DNA of 64,000 nucleotides from VAXT01 sp963698015 (GCA_963698015.1 OY969109.1:2170001-2234000), one strand, 5' to 3'; shown: positions 47,523 through 56,198, counted from the first letter of the stretch. The notes: generated by a model from the letters alone, not told the origin. Translations and numbers: made by a program.

Positions 47523-48770
47523 ATGTCGTCCCGCGAGTTCCTGTTCACGTCGGAGTCCGTCACCGAGGGGCATCCGGACAAGATCGCCGACCAGGTGTCG
47601 GACTCGGTGCTCGACGCCGTTCTCCAGGACGACGTCAACGGGCGCGTTGCCTGCGAGACTCTGATCACGACCGGGCTCGTCGTGGTCGCGGGCGAGATCA
47701 CCACCGACACCTACGTCGATGTGGCGCGCATCGTGCGCGACCGGATCTCGGAGATCGGCTACACGCACTCGGAGTGGGGCTTCGACGCAACGACGTGCGG
47801 CGTCGTGGTCGCGATCGACGAGCAGTCGCCGGACATCGCGCAGGGCGTCGACTCGTCGTACGAGGTGCAGCACGACCCGGGCGACGACGACCCGCTCGAC
47901 AAGCTCGGCGCGGGCGACCAGGGAATGATGTTCGGGTACGCGACGAACGAGACGAAGGAGCTGATGCCGCTCCCGATCATGCTCGCGCACAAGATCTGCA
48001 AGCGGCTCGCCGAGGTGCGCAAGGCGGGCGACCTGCCGTACCTGCGGCCCGACGGCAAGGCGCAGGTGACCGTCCGCTACGAGGTCGACGAGCACGGCGC
48101 TCAGAAGCCGGTCGAGCTCGAGCGCATCCTGGTCTCGACGCAGCACTCGAATGGGATCAGCTCGGAGGACCTGATCAAGCCGGACATCATCGATCGCGTC
48201 CTGCGGCCGATCCTGCCGTCGCACCTGTACGACGAGAAGCGCCTCCACGAGCGCGACTTCGTCTACGTGAACCCGACGGGGAAGTTCGTGCTCGGCGGGC
48301 CGATGGGCGACACCGGGCTCACCGGACGCAAGATCATCGTCGACACGTACGGCGGCGCTGCACGACACGGCGGCGGCGCCTTCTCGGGCAAGGATCCGAC
48401 GAAGGTCGACCGCTCGGCGGCGTACGCGGCCCGCTACGTGGCGAAGAACCTCGTCGCCGCCGGGCTCGCCGACCGCTGCGAAGTGAACGTCGCCTACGCG
48501 ATCGGCGTCGCGCATCCGGTGTCGGTGGCGTTGCGGACGTTCGGCACCGAGAAGGTCCCGGTCGAGCGCATGGAGGAGCTCGTCATGGAGCACTTCGACC
48601 TGCGGCCCGGCGCGATCATCCGCGACCTCGACCTGCGCCGGCCGATCTACTCGAAGACGGCCGCGTACGGGCATTTCGGACGCGACGACCACGACTTCAC
48701 GTGGGAGCGGACCGACAAGGCCGAGGCGCTGCGCCAGGCCGCCGGCATCGGCGAGCCGGCAACCGCCTAG
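47523..48770 (+). CDS. metK: S-adenosylmethionine synthase
   Basis: A 415-residue enzyme making SAM from Met and ATP. It starts SSREFLFTSESVTEGHPDKIADQ, with His17, Asp19 and Lys20 of the ATP/metal site; GAGDQGMMFGYA, HARDFV-like HERDFVYVNPTGKFVLGGPMGDTGLTGRKIIVDTYGG (positions about 244-280) and GGGAFSGKDPTKVDRSAAY follow. ATG 47523 is chosen; the frame extends far upstream only as read-through. The short gap before it leaves no room for a SAM riboswitch. Confidence 0.96.
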   Translation: MSSREFLFTSESVTEGHPDKIADQVSDSVLDAVLQDDVNGRVACETLITTGLVVVAGEITTDTYVDVARIVRDRISEIGYTHSEWGFDATTCGVVVAIDEQSPDIAQGVDSSYEVQHDPGDDDPLDKLGAGDQGMMFGYATNETKELMPLPIMLAHKICKRLAEVRKAGDLPYLRPDGKAQVTVRYEVDEHGAQKPVELERILVSTQHSNGISSEDLIKPDIIDRVLRPILPSHLYDEKRLHERDFVYVNPTGKFVLGGPMGDTGLTGRKIIVDTYGGAARHGGGAFSGKDPTKVDRSAAYAARYVAKNLVAAGLADRCEVNVAYAIGVAHPVSVALRTFGTEKVPVERMEELVMEHFDLRPGAIIRDLDLRRPIYSKTAAYGHFGRDDHDFTWERTDKAEALRQAAGIGEPATA

Positions 48771-48904
48771 CGTTCTGTTGACCTCGCGTTAAGCGTCGTC
48801 CGCGCTGACAATCCGCGGGCCTCTCGCACGCGTATTCCCGGGTGACGAGCCCCACTGAAGCACCACTCGGAGGCTCGACACTCACCTTTCCAGGAGGGCC
48901 AAAA

Positions 48905-49402
48905 ATGCGCAATGCGAAACTGATCGTGCCGGTGATCCTCGTGGTAGCCGTGGCAGCGCTGATCGGTGCGCTCGCCGCGCGTTCGATGAGCGACAGCCAC
49001 AAGCAGGCCGTCGTCAAGACGAGGATGCTCGGCGGCAAGTCGCTCCTCGTCAATCGCCGTGGCCTGACGCTCTACCACCTGAGCGTCGAGCGGAAGGGGC
49101 ACTTCATCTGCACGAATGGAGCGTGCCTCTCGCTCTGGCACCCGCTCGTCGTCGCCAAGGGCGTGACACCGACCGGCGCGAAGTCGCTCGGCACCGTGAA
49201 GCGTCCCGACGGCCGGTCCCAGGTCGCCTACAAGGGCGGCCCGCTGTACACGTTCGCGGAAGACCACAAGCCCGGCGACATGAAGGGCAACGGCTTCAAG
49301 GACGTCGGCACGTGGCGCGTCGTGGCAGTGTCCGGCAAGGCGGCTTCGACTCCAACCCCGCAACCATCTTCCGGCGGCGGGTACGGAGGCGGCGGCTACT
49401 AG
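48905..49402 (+). CDS. Secreted COG4315-like repeat protein with Gly/Tyr tail
   Basis: A 165-residue protein from ATG 48905, placed 5-6 bases after AGGAGG; the frame extends to a GTG at 48842, but this site decides the start. A signal anchor (LIVPVILVVAVAALIGALAA) precedes two related units: KTRMLGGKSLLVNRRGLTLYHLSVERKGHFICTNGACLSLWHPLVV (about 38-83) and LGTVKRPDGRSQVAYKGGPLYTFAEDHKPGDMKGNGFKD (about 99-137). These are the 'secreted repeat of unknown function' (Lipoprotein_15) motifs, with a Cys pair. The tail is GGGYGGGGY. Function unknown. Confidence 0.85.
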   Translation: MRNAKLIVPVILVVAVAALIGALAARSMSDSHKQAVVKTRMLGGKSLLVNRRGLTLYHLSVERKGHFICTNGACLSLWHPLVVAKGVTPTGAKSLGTVKRPDGRSQVAYKGGPLYTFAEDHKPGDMKGNGFKDVGTWRVVAVSGKAASTPTPQPSSGGGYGGGGY

Positions 49403-49413
49403 ATCCCCCACCC

Positions 49414-49445
49414 GGTCTGGGGGAGCCTCCCGGCTCTCCCAGACC
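49414..49445. terminator. Bidirectional hairpin terminator
   Basis: GGTCTGGGGGAGCC, loop TCCC, GGCTCTCCCAGACC: a 14-bp stem with a single G-T wobble, lying exactly between two convergent genes. Confidence 0.75.
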
Positions 49446-49450
49446 CTCCC

Positions 49451-50134
49451 TTACTGGAGCTTGACGAAGAGGCCGGCCGCGGCCTTTTCGGCGATTGTCT
49501 GCTCGCGCCCGTCGACCTCGACCGTGAACTGCCCGGCGGCCGGCTGCGTGTCGCGGAGCTCGAGCTTCGTCCCCGGCACGTAGCCCTCGTCGTAGAACCA
49601 GTGCAGGAGCTCGCCGTCGTGCTCGGCGAGCCGGACGATCGTCGCCTTGGCCGGAGCCTCGAGCGCCGCGAGCGGGGCCAGCTCGCTGTTCTCGGCCTGT
49701 TCGAACTCGGGGTCGACCGGCCAGCCGTGCGGACAGCGCTCCGGGTAGCCGAGCTTCTCCTCCATCCGCTCGACCATGTCGTCCGAGAACGTCTCGCCGA
49801 TGTCGTCCGCGTAGACGTGCGCCTCCGCCGCGGTGTAGCCCATGAAGTCCGTCAGCAGCCGCTCGACGATCCGGTGCTTGCGCACGACCTTCTCCGCGCG
49901 CTTCCGGCCGGCGGGCGTGAGCAGCGCCTCCTTGTGCTCGCCGCGCCTGATCAGGCCCTCCTTCTCGAGCCGCTTCAGCATCTCGCCGGCCGAGGCGCGC
50001 GAGACGCCGAGCATCTCCGCGACGCGAGACGCGAGCGTGGGGGAGGAGCTGCTCGCCGGGCTGTATTCCCCGATCGGGAACGCCAGAAAGTAGATCGTCT
50101 CCAGGTACTCGTCGACTGAGTGGCGCACCGCCAT
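49451..50134 (-). CDS. DtxR/MntR-family metal-dependent transcriptional regulator
   Basis: A 227-residue regulator from ATG 50134. The N-terminal winged helix reads RHSVDEYLETIYFLA then TLASRVAEMLGVSRASAGEMLKRLEKEGLIRRG (positions about 34-66); the dimerisation/metal domain has VVRKHRIVERLLTDFMGYTAAEAHVYADDI, YPERCPHGWPVDP (Cys and His metal ligands), and the C-terminal SH3/FeoA-like domain ends TIAEKAAAGLFVKLQ. It presumably binds Mn2+, Fe2+ or Zn2+ and represses the divergent ZIP transporter gene at the palindrome between them. Confidence 0.9.
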   Translation of the reverse strand: MAVRHSVDEYLETIYFLAFPIGEYSPASSSSPTLASRVAEMLGVSRASAGEMLKRLEKEGLIRRGEHKEALLTPAGRKRAEKVVRKHRIVERLLTDFMGYTAAEAHVYADDIGETFSDDMVERMEEKLGYPERCPHGWPVDPEFEQAENSELAPLAALEAPAKATIVRLAEHDGELLHWFYDEGYVPGTKLELRDTQPAAGQFTVEVDGREQTIAEKAAAGLFVKLQ

Positions 50135-50160
50135 GCGGATTTGAATATAGTGCGCGCCGC

Positions 50161-50180
50161 TTGTAAGGTTAGCCTTACAA
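50161..50180. promoter_or_regulatory. DtxR-type operator palindrome
   Basis: TTGTAAGGTTAGCCTTACAA has 8-bp perfect arms and a 4-bp centre; TTAGCCT-like cores are typical of IdeR/MntR boxes. It sits in the 72-bp gap between the regulator (start 50134, minus; with a TATATT -10-like box before it) and the transporter (start 50207, plus), so both could be controlled. Confidence 0.75.
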
Positions 50181-50206
50181 ACCGAAGAAGGAGACCCAGA
50201 CCGACC

Positions 50207-51052
50207 GTGTCCACAGCTCAGCTGCTCGTCCTCGGCGCGCTCGCCGGCTTCACGATCTTCCTCGGCCTTCCGATCGGACGGATCAAGAGCGCGAGCACCC
50301 GGCTGAAGGCGGCGCTGAGCGCGATGGCGACGGGAATCCTGCTCTTCCTGCTCTGGGACGTGCTCGTCCACGGCATCGAGCCCGTCGAGGAGGCGCTGAA
50401 GTCGGCGACCGACGAGGGGGGCTCGTGGGTCGACTTCGTCCGGCTCGCCGTGACGTTCGCGGCCGGCGTCTCGATCGGCATGATGAGCCTCGTCTACTAC
50501 GACCGGTGGTTCGGCCGCCAGCGCAGCAAGGCGATGCTCGGCCCGGGCGCAGCGTCTGCGGCCGAGTTCGAACGCTCGTGGGTGGCCGGCCTCTCGCCGG
50601 CAGCCTGGCTCGCGCTGCTGATCGCAACGGGCATCGGGCTGCACAACTTCTCCGAGGGCCTCGCGATCGGACAGTCGGCGGCCCAGGACCAGGTGACGCT
50701 GGCCCTCGTTCTCATCATCGGCTTCGGCCTCCACAACGCGACCGAGGGCTTCGGCATCGTCGCGCCGCTCTCGGGCTCCGAGACACGGCCCTCGTGGAAG
50801 TTCCTCTTCCTGCTTGGGCTGATCGGCGGGGGTCCGACCTTCGTCGGGACGCTGCTCGGCCACGTTTGGGTGAACGAGACCGTGTCGGTCGCCTTCCTTG
50901 CGCTCGCGGCCGGCTCGATCCTCTACGTCGTGATCCAGCTGATGAACGTCAACCAGAAGCTCGGGTACAAGACGCTCGTCGCCTGGATGCTGCTCGCGGG
51001 GCTGTTCCTCGGCTTCGCGACCGACTTCATCATCGAAGCCGCCGGAGTCTGA
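50207..51052 (+). CDS. ZIP-family metal transporter
   Basis: A 281-residue membrane protein with eight hydrophobic segments. The transport core is in LIATGIGLHNFSEGLAIGQS (HN.xEG) and LIIGFGLHNATEGFGIVAPL, the paired His/Glu metal sites of helices IV and V in ZIP proteins. GTG 50207 is selected because of the AGAAGGAGA ribosome site; the longer frame would cross the operator. It imports Zn2+, Fe2+ or Mn2+ (or possibly exports), judged from family and the divergent DtxR-type regulator. Confidence 0.88.
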   Translation: MSTAQLLVLGALAGFTIFLGLPIGRIKSASTRLKAALSAMATGILLFLLWDVLVHGIEPVEEALKSATDEGGSWVDFVRLAVTFAAGVSIGMMSLVYYDRWFGRQRSKAMLGPGAASAAEFERSWVAGLSPAAWLALLIATGIGLHNFSEGLAIGQSAAQDQVTLALVLIIGFGLHNATEGFGIVAPLSGSETRPSWKFLFLLGLIGGGPTFVGTLLGHVWVNETVSVAFLALAAGSILYVVIQLMNVNQKLGYKTLVAWMLLAGLFLGFATDFIIEAAGV

Positions 51053-51074
51053 CCCTCGGCGTAGCCTGCGGGGC

Positions 51075-53006
51075 GTGACGCACTACGCCTCGGTCTATCC
51101 GCTCGTGACGACGCGTGCTCTGGCACGCCCGTTCACGTACGAGGTTCCCGAGGATGTCGTTCGCGGGGACGTCGTCTCAGTCAGGCTCGGCGGGGCTCGT
51201 CAACGCGGGGTTGTGATCGGTCTCGAGGACTCGCCCCCGTCGGGAATCGAGGCTGCTCCGATCGAGCGCGTCGTCGAGTCGCTGCCCGCTCCGCTCGTCG
51301 AGCTCGCGCTCTGGCTGGCGGACTACTACGGCTCGACACCCGGCCGAGCACTTGCGCTCGTCGCCCCTCCGAAGCGCGCGCGCCGCAAGGTGCTGCCGCA
51401 GCCGGCGGAACGCGACGCTTTGGACGGCGAGCCGGAACCGGATGCGCTGACCGCGGCGCAGGAGCGTGCGCTCGCCAGGCTCGGGCGCGCGTACGCCGAG
51501 GGCGGCGGCCACTTCCTGCTCTACGGCGCGACCGGCAGCGGGAAGACCGAGGTCTACCTACAGGCCGCGGTCGAGGCGCTCGCCCGCGAGCTCGGCGTGA
51601 TCGTCCTCGTCCCCGAGATCGCGCTTGCGCCACAGACGGTCGGCCGCTTCCGGGCGCGCTTCGGCGACCGCGTTGCGATCCTCCACTCGTCGCTGACCGA
51701 GGCGGAACGGCGAGACGAGCGCGAGCGCATCGCCTCGAGAGCTGCGCCGATCGTGATCGGTGCGCGCTCGGCCGTCTTCGCCCCGCTGCCGCGGCTCGGC
51801 CTGATCTGCGTCGACGAGGAGCACGACGCCGCGTACAAGCAGGAGTCCGATCCGCGCTACGATGCGCGCACGGTGGCCGCGAAGCGCGCCTCGCTCGAAG
51901 GCGCCGTCGCGATCTACGGGAGCGCGACGCCCCGCCCCGAGAGCTGGGAGCGGCTCGAGCGGCTCGAGCTCGGGGAGCGGATCGGCGTCCGCCGCCCAAC
52001 GGTGCGCACGATCGACCTGCGCGGCGAAGCCGGGTATCCGCTGTCCGCGCCGCTCCTCGCCGAGCTCGGCAAGCTCGCGGAGGGCGGAGGCAAGGCGATC
52101 CTCCTGCTCAACCGCCGCGGGGTCGCGCCCGCGCTGCACTGCCGTGCCTGCGGCGAGACGAGGCGCTGCCCGAACTGCGACGTCGCGCTCGTGCTGCACA
52201 GGGACGAGGCGCTGCATTGCCACCACTGCGGGCACTCGGAAGCGTCGCCCGAGGCCTGCCCCGCCTGCGGCTCGGTCGAGCTCGCACGGATCGGAGCCGG
52301 GACGCAACGGCTCGAACGGGAGCTGGAAGCGCACGTTCCCGAGCTCGAGCGCCTCCGGCTCGACGCCGACGCGATCGAGAAACCCGGCGAGCCGGCGGCG
52401 ACGCTGAGGCGCTTCGCGGCCGCAGACCGCGCCGTGCTCGTCGGCACGCAGATGGTCGCCAAGGGGCACCACTTCGCGGACGTATCGCTCGCGGCCGTGA
52501 TCGACGCCGACACAGGCCTGGGCGTGCCCGACTTCCGCGCGGAGGAGCGTACGTTCCAGCTCGTCACCCAGCTGGCCGGGCGCAGCGGCCGTGACGCCCC
52601 GGGACGCGTCCTCGTGCAGACGTTCCAGCCCGAGTCGCGGGCGGTCGCGCTCGCCGCGCGCCAGGACGTCGAAGGCTTCCTCGCGGGCGAGCTCGAGCGC
52701 CGCCGCGAGCTGGGCTACCCGCCGTACCGGCACCTCGTGCGCATCCTCGTCACCGGGCCGGAACGGGAGGACGCGCTGCGCGCGCTGACGGAGCTCGCCG
52801 ACGGGCTCGCGGACGCCCCGGGAGAGCTGCTCGGGCCGGCGGCGCTGTTCCGGCTCCGGGGACGGCATCGTGCGCAGCTCGTCGTGAAGACGGAGCGTCC
52901 GCGGGAGGTCGCCTCGCGCGCGGGTCGCCTGCTCGCGTCCGCGTCCAGGGCGATGCGCGAGGCCGATCTATCAGCAGTCGTCGACGTGGACCCCCAGAAC
53001 CTCTGA
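51075..53006 (+). CDS. priA: Primosomal protein N' (PriA helicase)
   Basis: A 643-residue replication-restart helicase. The N-terminal 3'-DNA-binding domain starts YASVYPLVTTRALARPFTYEV; Walker A GATGSGKTEV is at about 151-160 and DEEH at 247-250; the zinc module has eight Cys in CRACGETRRCPNC and CHHCGHSEASPEACPACGS; motifs V and VI are GTQMVAKGHHF and QLAGRSGR. In many actinobacteria the Walker residues are lost; here all are intact, so it should be an active ATPase. GTG start. First gene of a run through def, fmt and rpe into the riboflavin genes. Confidence 0.95.
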   Translation: MTHYASVYPLVTTRALARPFTYEVPEDVVRGDVVSVRLGGARQRGVVIGLEDSPPSGIEAAPIERVVESLPAPLVELALWLADYYGSTPGRALALVAPPKRARRKVLPQPAERDALDGEPEPDALTAAQERALARLGRAYAEGGGHFLLYGATGSGKTEVYLQAAVEALARELGVIVLVPEIALAPQTVGRFRARFGDRVAILHSSLTEAERRDERERIASRAAPIVIGARSAVFAPLPRLGLICVDEEHDAAYKQESDPRYDARTVAAKRASLEGAVAIYGSATPRPESWERLERLELGERIGVRRPTVRTIDLRGEAGYPLSAPLLAELGKLAEGGGKAILLLNRRGVAPALHCRACGETRRCPNCDVALVLHRDEALHCHHCGHSEASPEACPACGSVELARIGAGTQRLERELEAHVPELERLRLDADAIEKPGEPAATLRRFAAADRAVLVGTQMVAKGHHFADVSLAAVIDADTGLGVPDFRAEERTFQLVTQLAGRSGRDAPGRVLVQTFQPESRAVALAARQDVEGFLAGELERRRELGYPPYRHLVRILVTGPEREDALRALTELADGLADAPGELLGPAALFRLRGRHRAQLVVKTERPREVASRAGRLLASASRAMREADLSAVVDVDPQNL

Positions 53007-53020
53007 CTACACTCGAAGCC

Positions 53021-53581
53021 ATGGCTGAGCAGGGCCAGGTCAAGAACGACGAGCTCGACGCGCAGGCCGCTGCGACGAGGCGGCTGGCGCTCGCGCAGAT
53101 CCGCCAGTACCCGGATCCGGTGCTTCGCCTCGGGGCCCAGGAGGTCGAGGAGTTCGACGGCGACCTCGCGCAGCTCGTCGAGCGGATGATCCGCCTCATG
53201 CAGGACGCGCGCGGGGTCGGGCTGGCGGCGAACCAGGTCGGCATCTTGCGGCGCGTGTTCGTGATCCAGGCCGAGGAGGAGCAGGAGCCGCGGGCGCTCG
53301 TCAACCCCGTGATCGTCGAGCGCGCCGACGAGCTGGACTCCGACGACGAGGGCTGCCTGTCGATGCAGGGGGTCGTGGTGCCGGTCGAGCGCCCTGTTCG
53401 CGTGCGCATCGATGCTCGCGACGCCGAGGGGAACGATGTCACGCTCGAGCTCGAGGGCCTGCCCGCGCGGGTCGCGCAGCACGAGCTCGATCATCTCGAC
53501 GGCGTCCTGATCCTCGATCGCACGACGCCCGAGGGCAAGCGCGAGGCGCTCGCGGTCCTGCGGCAATCTGCCGCGCTGTGA
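53021..53581 (+). CDS. def: Peptide deformylase
   Basis: A 186-residue metallohydrolase that removes N-formyl from new proteins. Motif 1 GVGLAANQVG (65-74), motif 2 EGCLSM (110-115, Cys112 ligand) and motif 3 QHELDHLDG (His154, His158, catalytic Glu155) are intact. It has an extra N-terminal tail of about 20 residues. Stop overlaps the GTG of fmt, pairing enzyme and counter-enzyme. Confidence 0.95.
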   Translation: MAEQGQVKNDELDAQAAATRRLALAQIRQYPDPVLRLGAQEVEEFDGDLAQLVERMIRLMQDARGVGLAANQVGILRRVFVIQAEEEQEPRALVNPVIVERADELDSDDEGCLSMQGVVVPVERPVRVRIDARDAEGNDVTLELEGLPARVAQHELDHLDGVLILDRTTPEGKREALAVLRQSAAL

Positions 53582-54372
53582 GGCTCGCGGTCGCGGCGTC
53601 CGCGCCGCTGGGCGCGGACGTCCTTGAAGGCCTCGCCGGTGAGCACGACATCGAGTTCCTGCTCACGCGCCCCGACCGGCCGCGTGGACGTGGCCGCAAG
53701 GTCGGAGCGCCTCCGGCCAAGGAGGTAGCGGAGCGGCTCGGCATTCCCGTCCGTCAAGACGAGCGGCTCGACGAGTCCTTCTCGTTCGACGGCGTCGACA
53801 CGATCGTCGTCGTCGCCTACGGCGCGCTGATCCCGTCCAGCTTGCTCGACCAGGCGACCTGGCTCAACGTCCACCCGTCGCGGCTTCCGCGCTGGCGCGG
53901 GGCAGCCCCGATCGAGCGCGCGATCATGGCCGGCGACGAGGAGAGCGCGGTCTCGGTGATCCGCCTCGTCGAGGAGCTCGATGCCGGCCCGATCGTCGCG
54001 TCGCACGACCTCCGGATCGGCGGCGATACGACTGCCGGAGACGTGTACGCCGAGGTCGCCCGTCTTGCGCCTGATCTGGTCGACGAAGCTCTCGCCGACG
54101 ACTCCTTCTCGCCGCAGGTTGGAGAGCCGACGTACGCGGAGAAGATCGGCCCGGCCGACCGCGAGCTCGACTGGTCGCGGCCGGCGAAGGAGCTCCACGA
54201 CCGCATCCGCGCGCTGTCTCCTCACATCGGCGCGCGCGGCGAGGTCGAGGGCCGCAGCGTGGTCGTCTGGCGATCGCGAGTCGACGGCGACCGCCTCGAA
54301 TTGCTCGAGGTGCAGCCGGAAGGCGGCACCCGTATGGCCTACGACGCCTGGCTCCGCGGCTTACGCTCCTGA
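53578..54372 (+). CDS. fmt: Methionyl-tRNA formyltransferase (short form)
   Basis: A 264-residue enzyme using 10-formyl-THF to formylate initiator Met-tRNA. The triad is Asn97, His99 (NVHPSRLPRWRGAAP) and Asp135 (ELDAGPI). The family is usually about 310 residues; here the C-terminal tRNA-contacting domain is cut to about 70 residues (ELDWSRPAKELHDRIRALSPHIGARGEVEGR...), still with the DW....I....RA..P motif. Its place after def argues strongly for this role over the paralogues at 4627 and 5488. Confidence 0.9.
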   Translation: MRLAVAASAPLGADVLEGLAGEHDIEFLLTRPDRPRGRGRKVGAPPAKEVAERLGIPVRQDERLDESFSFDGVDTIVVVAYGALIPSSLLDQATWLNVHPSRLPRWRGAAPIERAIMAGDEESAVSVIRLVEELDAGPIVASHDLRIGGDTTAGDVYAEVARLAPDLVDEALADDSFSPQVGEPTYAEKIGPADRELDWSRPAKELHDRIRALSPHIGARGEVEGRSVVVWRSRVDGDRLELLEVQPEGGTRMAYDAWLRGLRS

Positions 54373-54374
54373 TC

Positions 54375-55049
54375 ATGGGCTGGAGTGACTGGGTGCGCGG
54401 AGTCGAGGTCGAGCCGTCCATCTACGCCTCCGACTTCTCGCGGCTCGGCGAGCAGATCGAGAACGTCATGGGCGCGGGTGCGCGGATATTCCAGTTCGAT
54501 GTCGGAGACGGCCAGTTCGTCGAGCCGATCACGATCGGGCCGATCGTCCTCAGGTCGATCTCGCCGCTCGTCCACGAGCTCGGCGGCGTCCTCGACTGCC
54601 ACCTGATGATCGTCTCACCGGAGAAGCACTTCCGGGCGATCGCCGAGGCCGGCGGCGACAGCGTGACCGTCCACTACGAGGTGTGCGACGACCTGCCGGG
54701 CGTGATCGCGCAGGCACGGGAGCTGGGGCTCGGCGTCGGCGTCGCGTTCAACCCGGAGACCGAGCCGGAGCCCGTGGCCGAGGCCGCGCGCGGGCTCGTC
54801 GACATCGTCCTGTGCATGAGCATTCATCCCGGCTACTCGGGACAGCCTTTCATGCCGGAGACGATCCCGCGGGTACGGCGGCTGCGCGAGCTGCTGCCCG
54901 ACGACGTCTACATCCAGGTCGACGGCGGGGTCGGCCCGGACAACGTCCGGGAGCTGCGCGAGGCGGGCGCGAGCCTGCTCGTGGCCGGGACGAGCGTCTT
55001 CGGCCAGAAGGACATCGCGGCCGCGTACCGCCTCCTCGCCGCGCCCTGA
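54375..55049 (+). CDS. rpe: Ribulose-phosphate 3-epimerase-like protein
   Basis: A 224-residue TIM barrel. Family blocks: VEPSIYASDFSRLGEQI, DCHLMIVSPEKH (His ligand), CMSIHPGYSGQPFM (usual VNPGFGGQ), and VDGGVGPDNV (Asp ligand). The first metal motif, normally HxDVMDGxFVPN, reads QFDVGDGQFVEP, so one His ligand is replaced by Gln. It should interconvert ribulose-5-P and xylulose-5-P, though the change leaves some doubt about metal binding or substrate. Overlaps ribD by one base. Confidence 0.82.
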   Translation: MGWSDWVRGVEVEPSIYASDFSRLGEQIENVMGAGARIFQFDVGDGQFVEPITIGPIVLRSISPLVHELGGVLDCHLMIVSPEKHFRAIAEAGGDSVTVHYEVCDDLPGVIAQARELGLGVGVAFNPETEPEPVAEAARGLVDIVLCMSIHPGYSGQPFMPETIPRVRRLRELLPDDVYIQVDGGVGPDNVRELREAGASLLVAGTSVFGQKDIAAAYRLLAAP

Positions 55050-55963
55050 TGCTCGAGCGCGCAATCGAGCTCGCGGAGCGCGGGCGCGGGACGGCGCATC
55101 CGAACCCGGTCGTGGGAGCCGTCGTCGTCCAAGGCGGAGCCGTTGTCGGCGAAGGCTGGCACGAGCGGAAGGGCGGGCCGCACGCCGAGGTCGCCGCGCT
55201 CGAGGCCGCGGGCGAGTCGGCACGGGGCGCGACGCTCCATGTGACGCTCGAGCCGTGCGACCACCACGGGACGACCCCGCCGTGCGTCGACGCGATCCTC
55301 GCCGCCGGGATCGCGAAGGTCGTCGTGGGCGCGAAGGATCCGACTCGCGACGGGATCGCACGCCTGCGCGAGGCCGGCGTCGAGGTCGAGCTCGCCGATC
55401 TGTGGGAGGCGCGCGTGCAGATCGAGGCCTGGCTCACGTGGGCGCGGCTCGGGCGGCCGTTCGTGACCTACAAGGCGGCGGTGACCCTAGACGGGCGGAT
55501 GACCGTGCCCGGCGAGCGCTGGGTCTCGGGCGGACAGAGCAGGCGGCTCGTGCACGAGCTGCGGGCCGCCTCCGACGCGGTCGCGGTCGGGATGGGAACC
55601 GTTCGGGCGGACAACCCGCGCCTCGATGCGCGCGACGTGGAGGTCGTTCGCCAGCCGCGCCGGCTGGCGTTCGGGCGGGGGCCGCTCCCCGACGGATCGG
55701 ACCTCGAGCTGCTCTCCGGTCCGCTCGACGAAGAGCTCGAGCGGCTCGCCGAGGAGAACGTGCAATCGCTGATGCTCGAAGGCGGCCCGACCCTCGCCTC
55801 CTCGTTCTTCGAGGCGGACGTCGTCGACAAGGTGATGATCTTCTTGGCGCCGACGATCTCGGGTGCAGGCCCCCGCTTGAACGCGCAGGTCGCGTTCACA
55901 CGTCAGACCGCGCGAGCCGTGGGCGAGGATGTGCTCCTGATCGCCTATGTCCATGAGCCCTGA
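55049..55963 (+). CDS. ribD: Bifunctional riboflavin biosynthesis deaminase/reductase RibD
   Basis: A 304-residue protein. N-terminal deaminase: zinc site His45, Glu47 in GPHAEVAAL and Cys70, Cys79 in EPCDHHGTTPPC. C-terminal reductase: RPFVTYKAAVTLDGRMTVPGERWVSG, GMGTVRADNPRLDAR and LMLEGGPTLASSFFEADVVDK. It is somewhat shorter than E. coli RibD (367). It performs the second and third steps from GTP to flavin. Follows rpe with TGATG overlap. Confidence 0.93.
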   Translation: MLERAIELAERGRGTAHPNPVVGAVVVQGGAVVGEGWHERKGGPHAEVAALEAAGESARGATLHVTLEPCDHHGTTPPCVDAILAAGIAKVVVGAKDPTRDGIARLREAGVEVELADLWEARVQIEAWLTWARLGRPFVTYKAAVTLDGRMTVPGERWVSGGQSRRLVHELRAASDAVAVGMGTVRADNPRLDARDVEVVRQPRRLAFGRGPLPDGSDLELLSGPLDEELERLAEENVQSLMLEGGPTLASSFFEADVVDKVMIFLAPTISGAGPRLNAQVAFTRQTARAVGEDVLLIAYVHEP

Positions 55964-56198
55964 GCCACGCACGGACGACCGGCTGATCATGCTCATCTCG
56001 CGCTGGCTCGCGAGGCACATCGGCAACGCCGAGCTCGAGCGCGGCCTCGCGGAGAGCGACCGCGACGCCCTCGCCCCGGGCCAGCTGGAGGCGGTGGACG
56101 AGCTCGCCGAGCACCTGAGAACGGTCGCTCCCGGCGAGCGCGGCGAGCTGGAGATGATCGCGCGAGAGACACTGGAAGCGCTCGCCCTCGGTGTCTGA
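55947..56198 (+). CDS. Small hypothetical protein in the riboflavin operon (83 aa)
   Basis: An 83-residue acidic helical protein that overlaps the end of ribD by 17 bp and stops 14 bp before ribE. It reads DDRLIMLISRWLARHIGNAELERGLAE, then LAPGQLEAVDELAEHLRTVAPGERGELEMIARETLEAL (positions about 10-80). No cofactor motif is visible. Its place between two rib genes, with tight spacing, suggests it is expressed with them. Confidence 0.6.
   Translation: MSMSPEPRTDDRLIMLISRWLARHIGNAELERGLAESDRDALAPGQLEAVDELAEHLRTVAPGERGELEMIARETLEALALGV

Noticed and set aside
47512..47523. SAM riboswitch before metK
   Set aside because: Only 11 bases separate it from the preceding gene.
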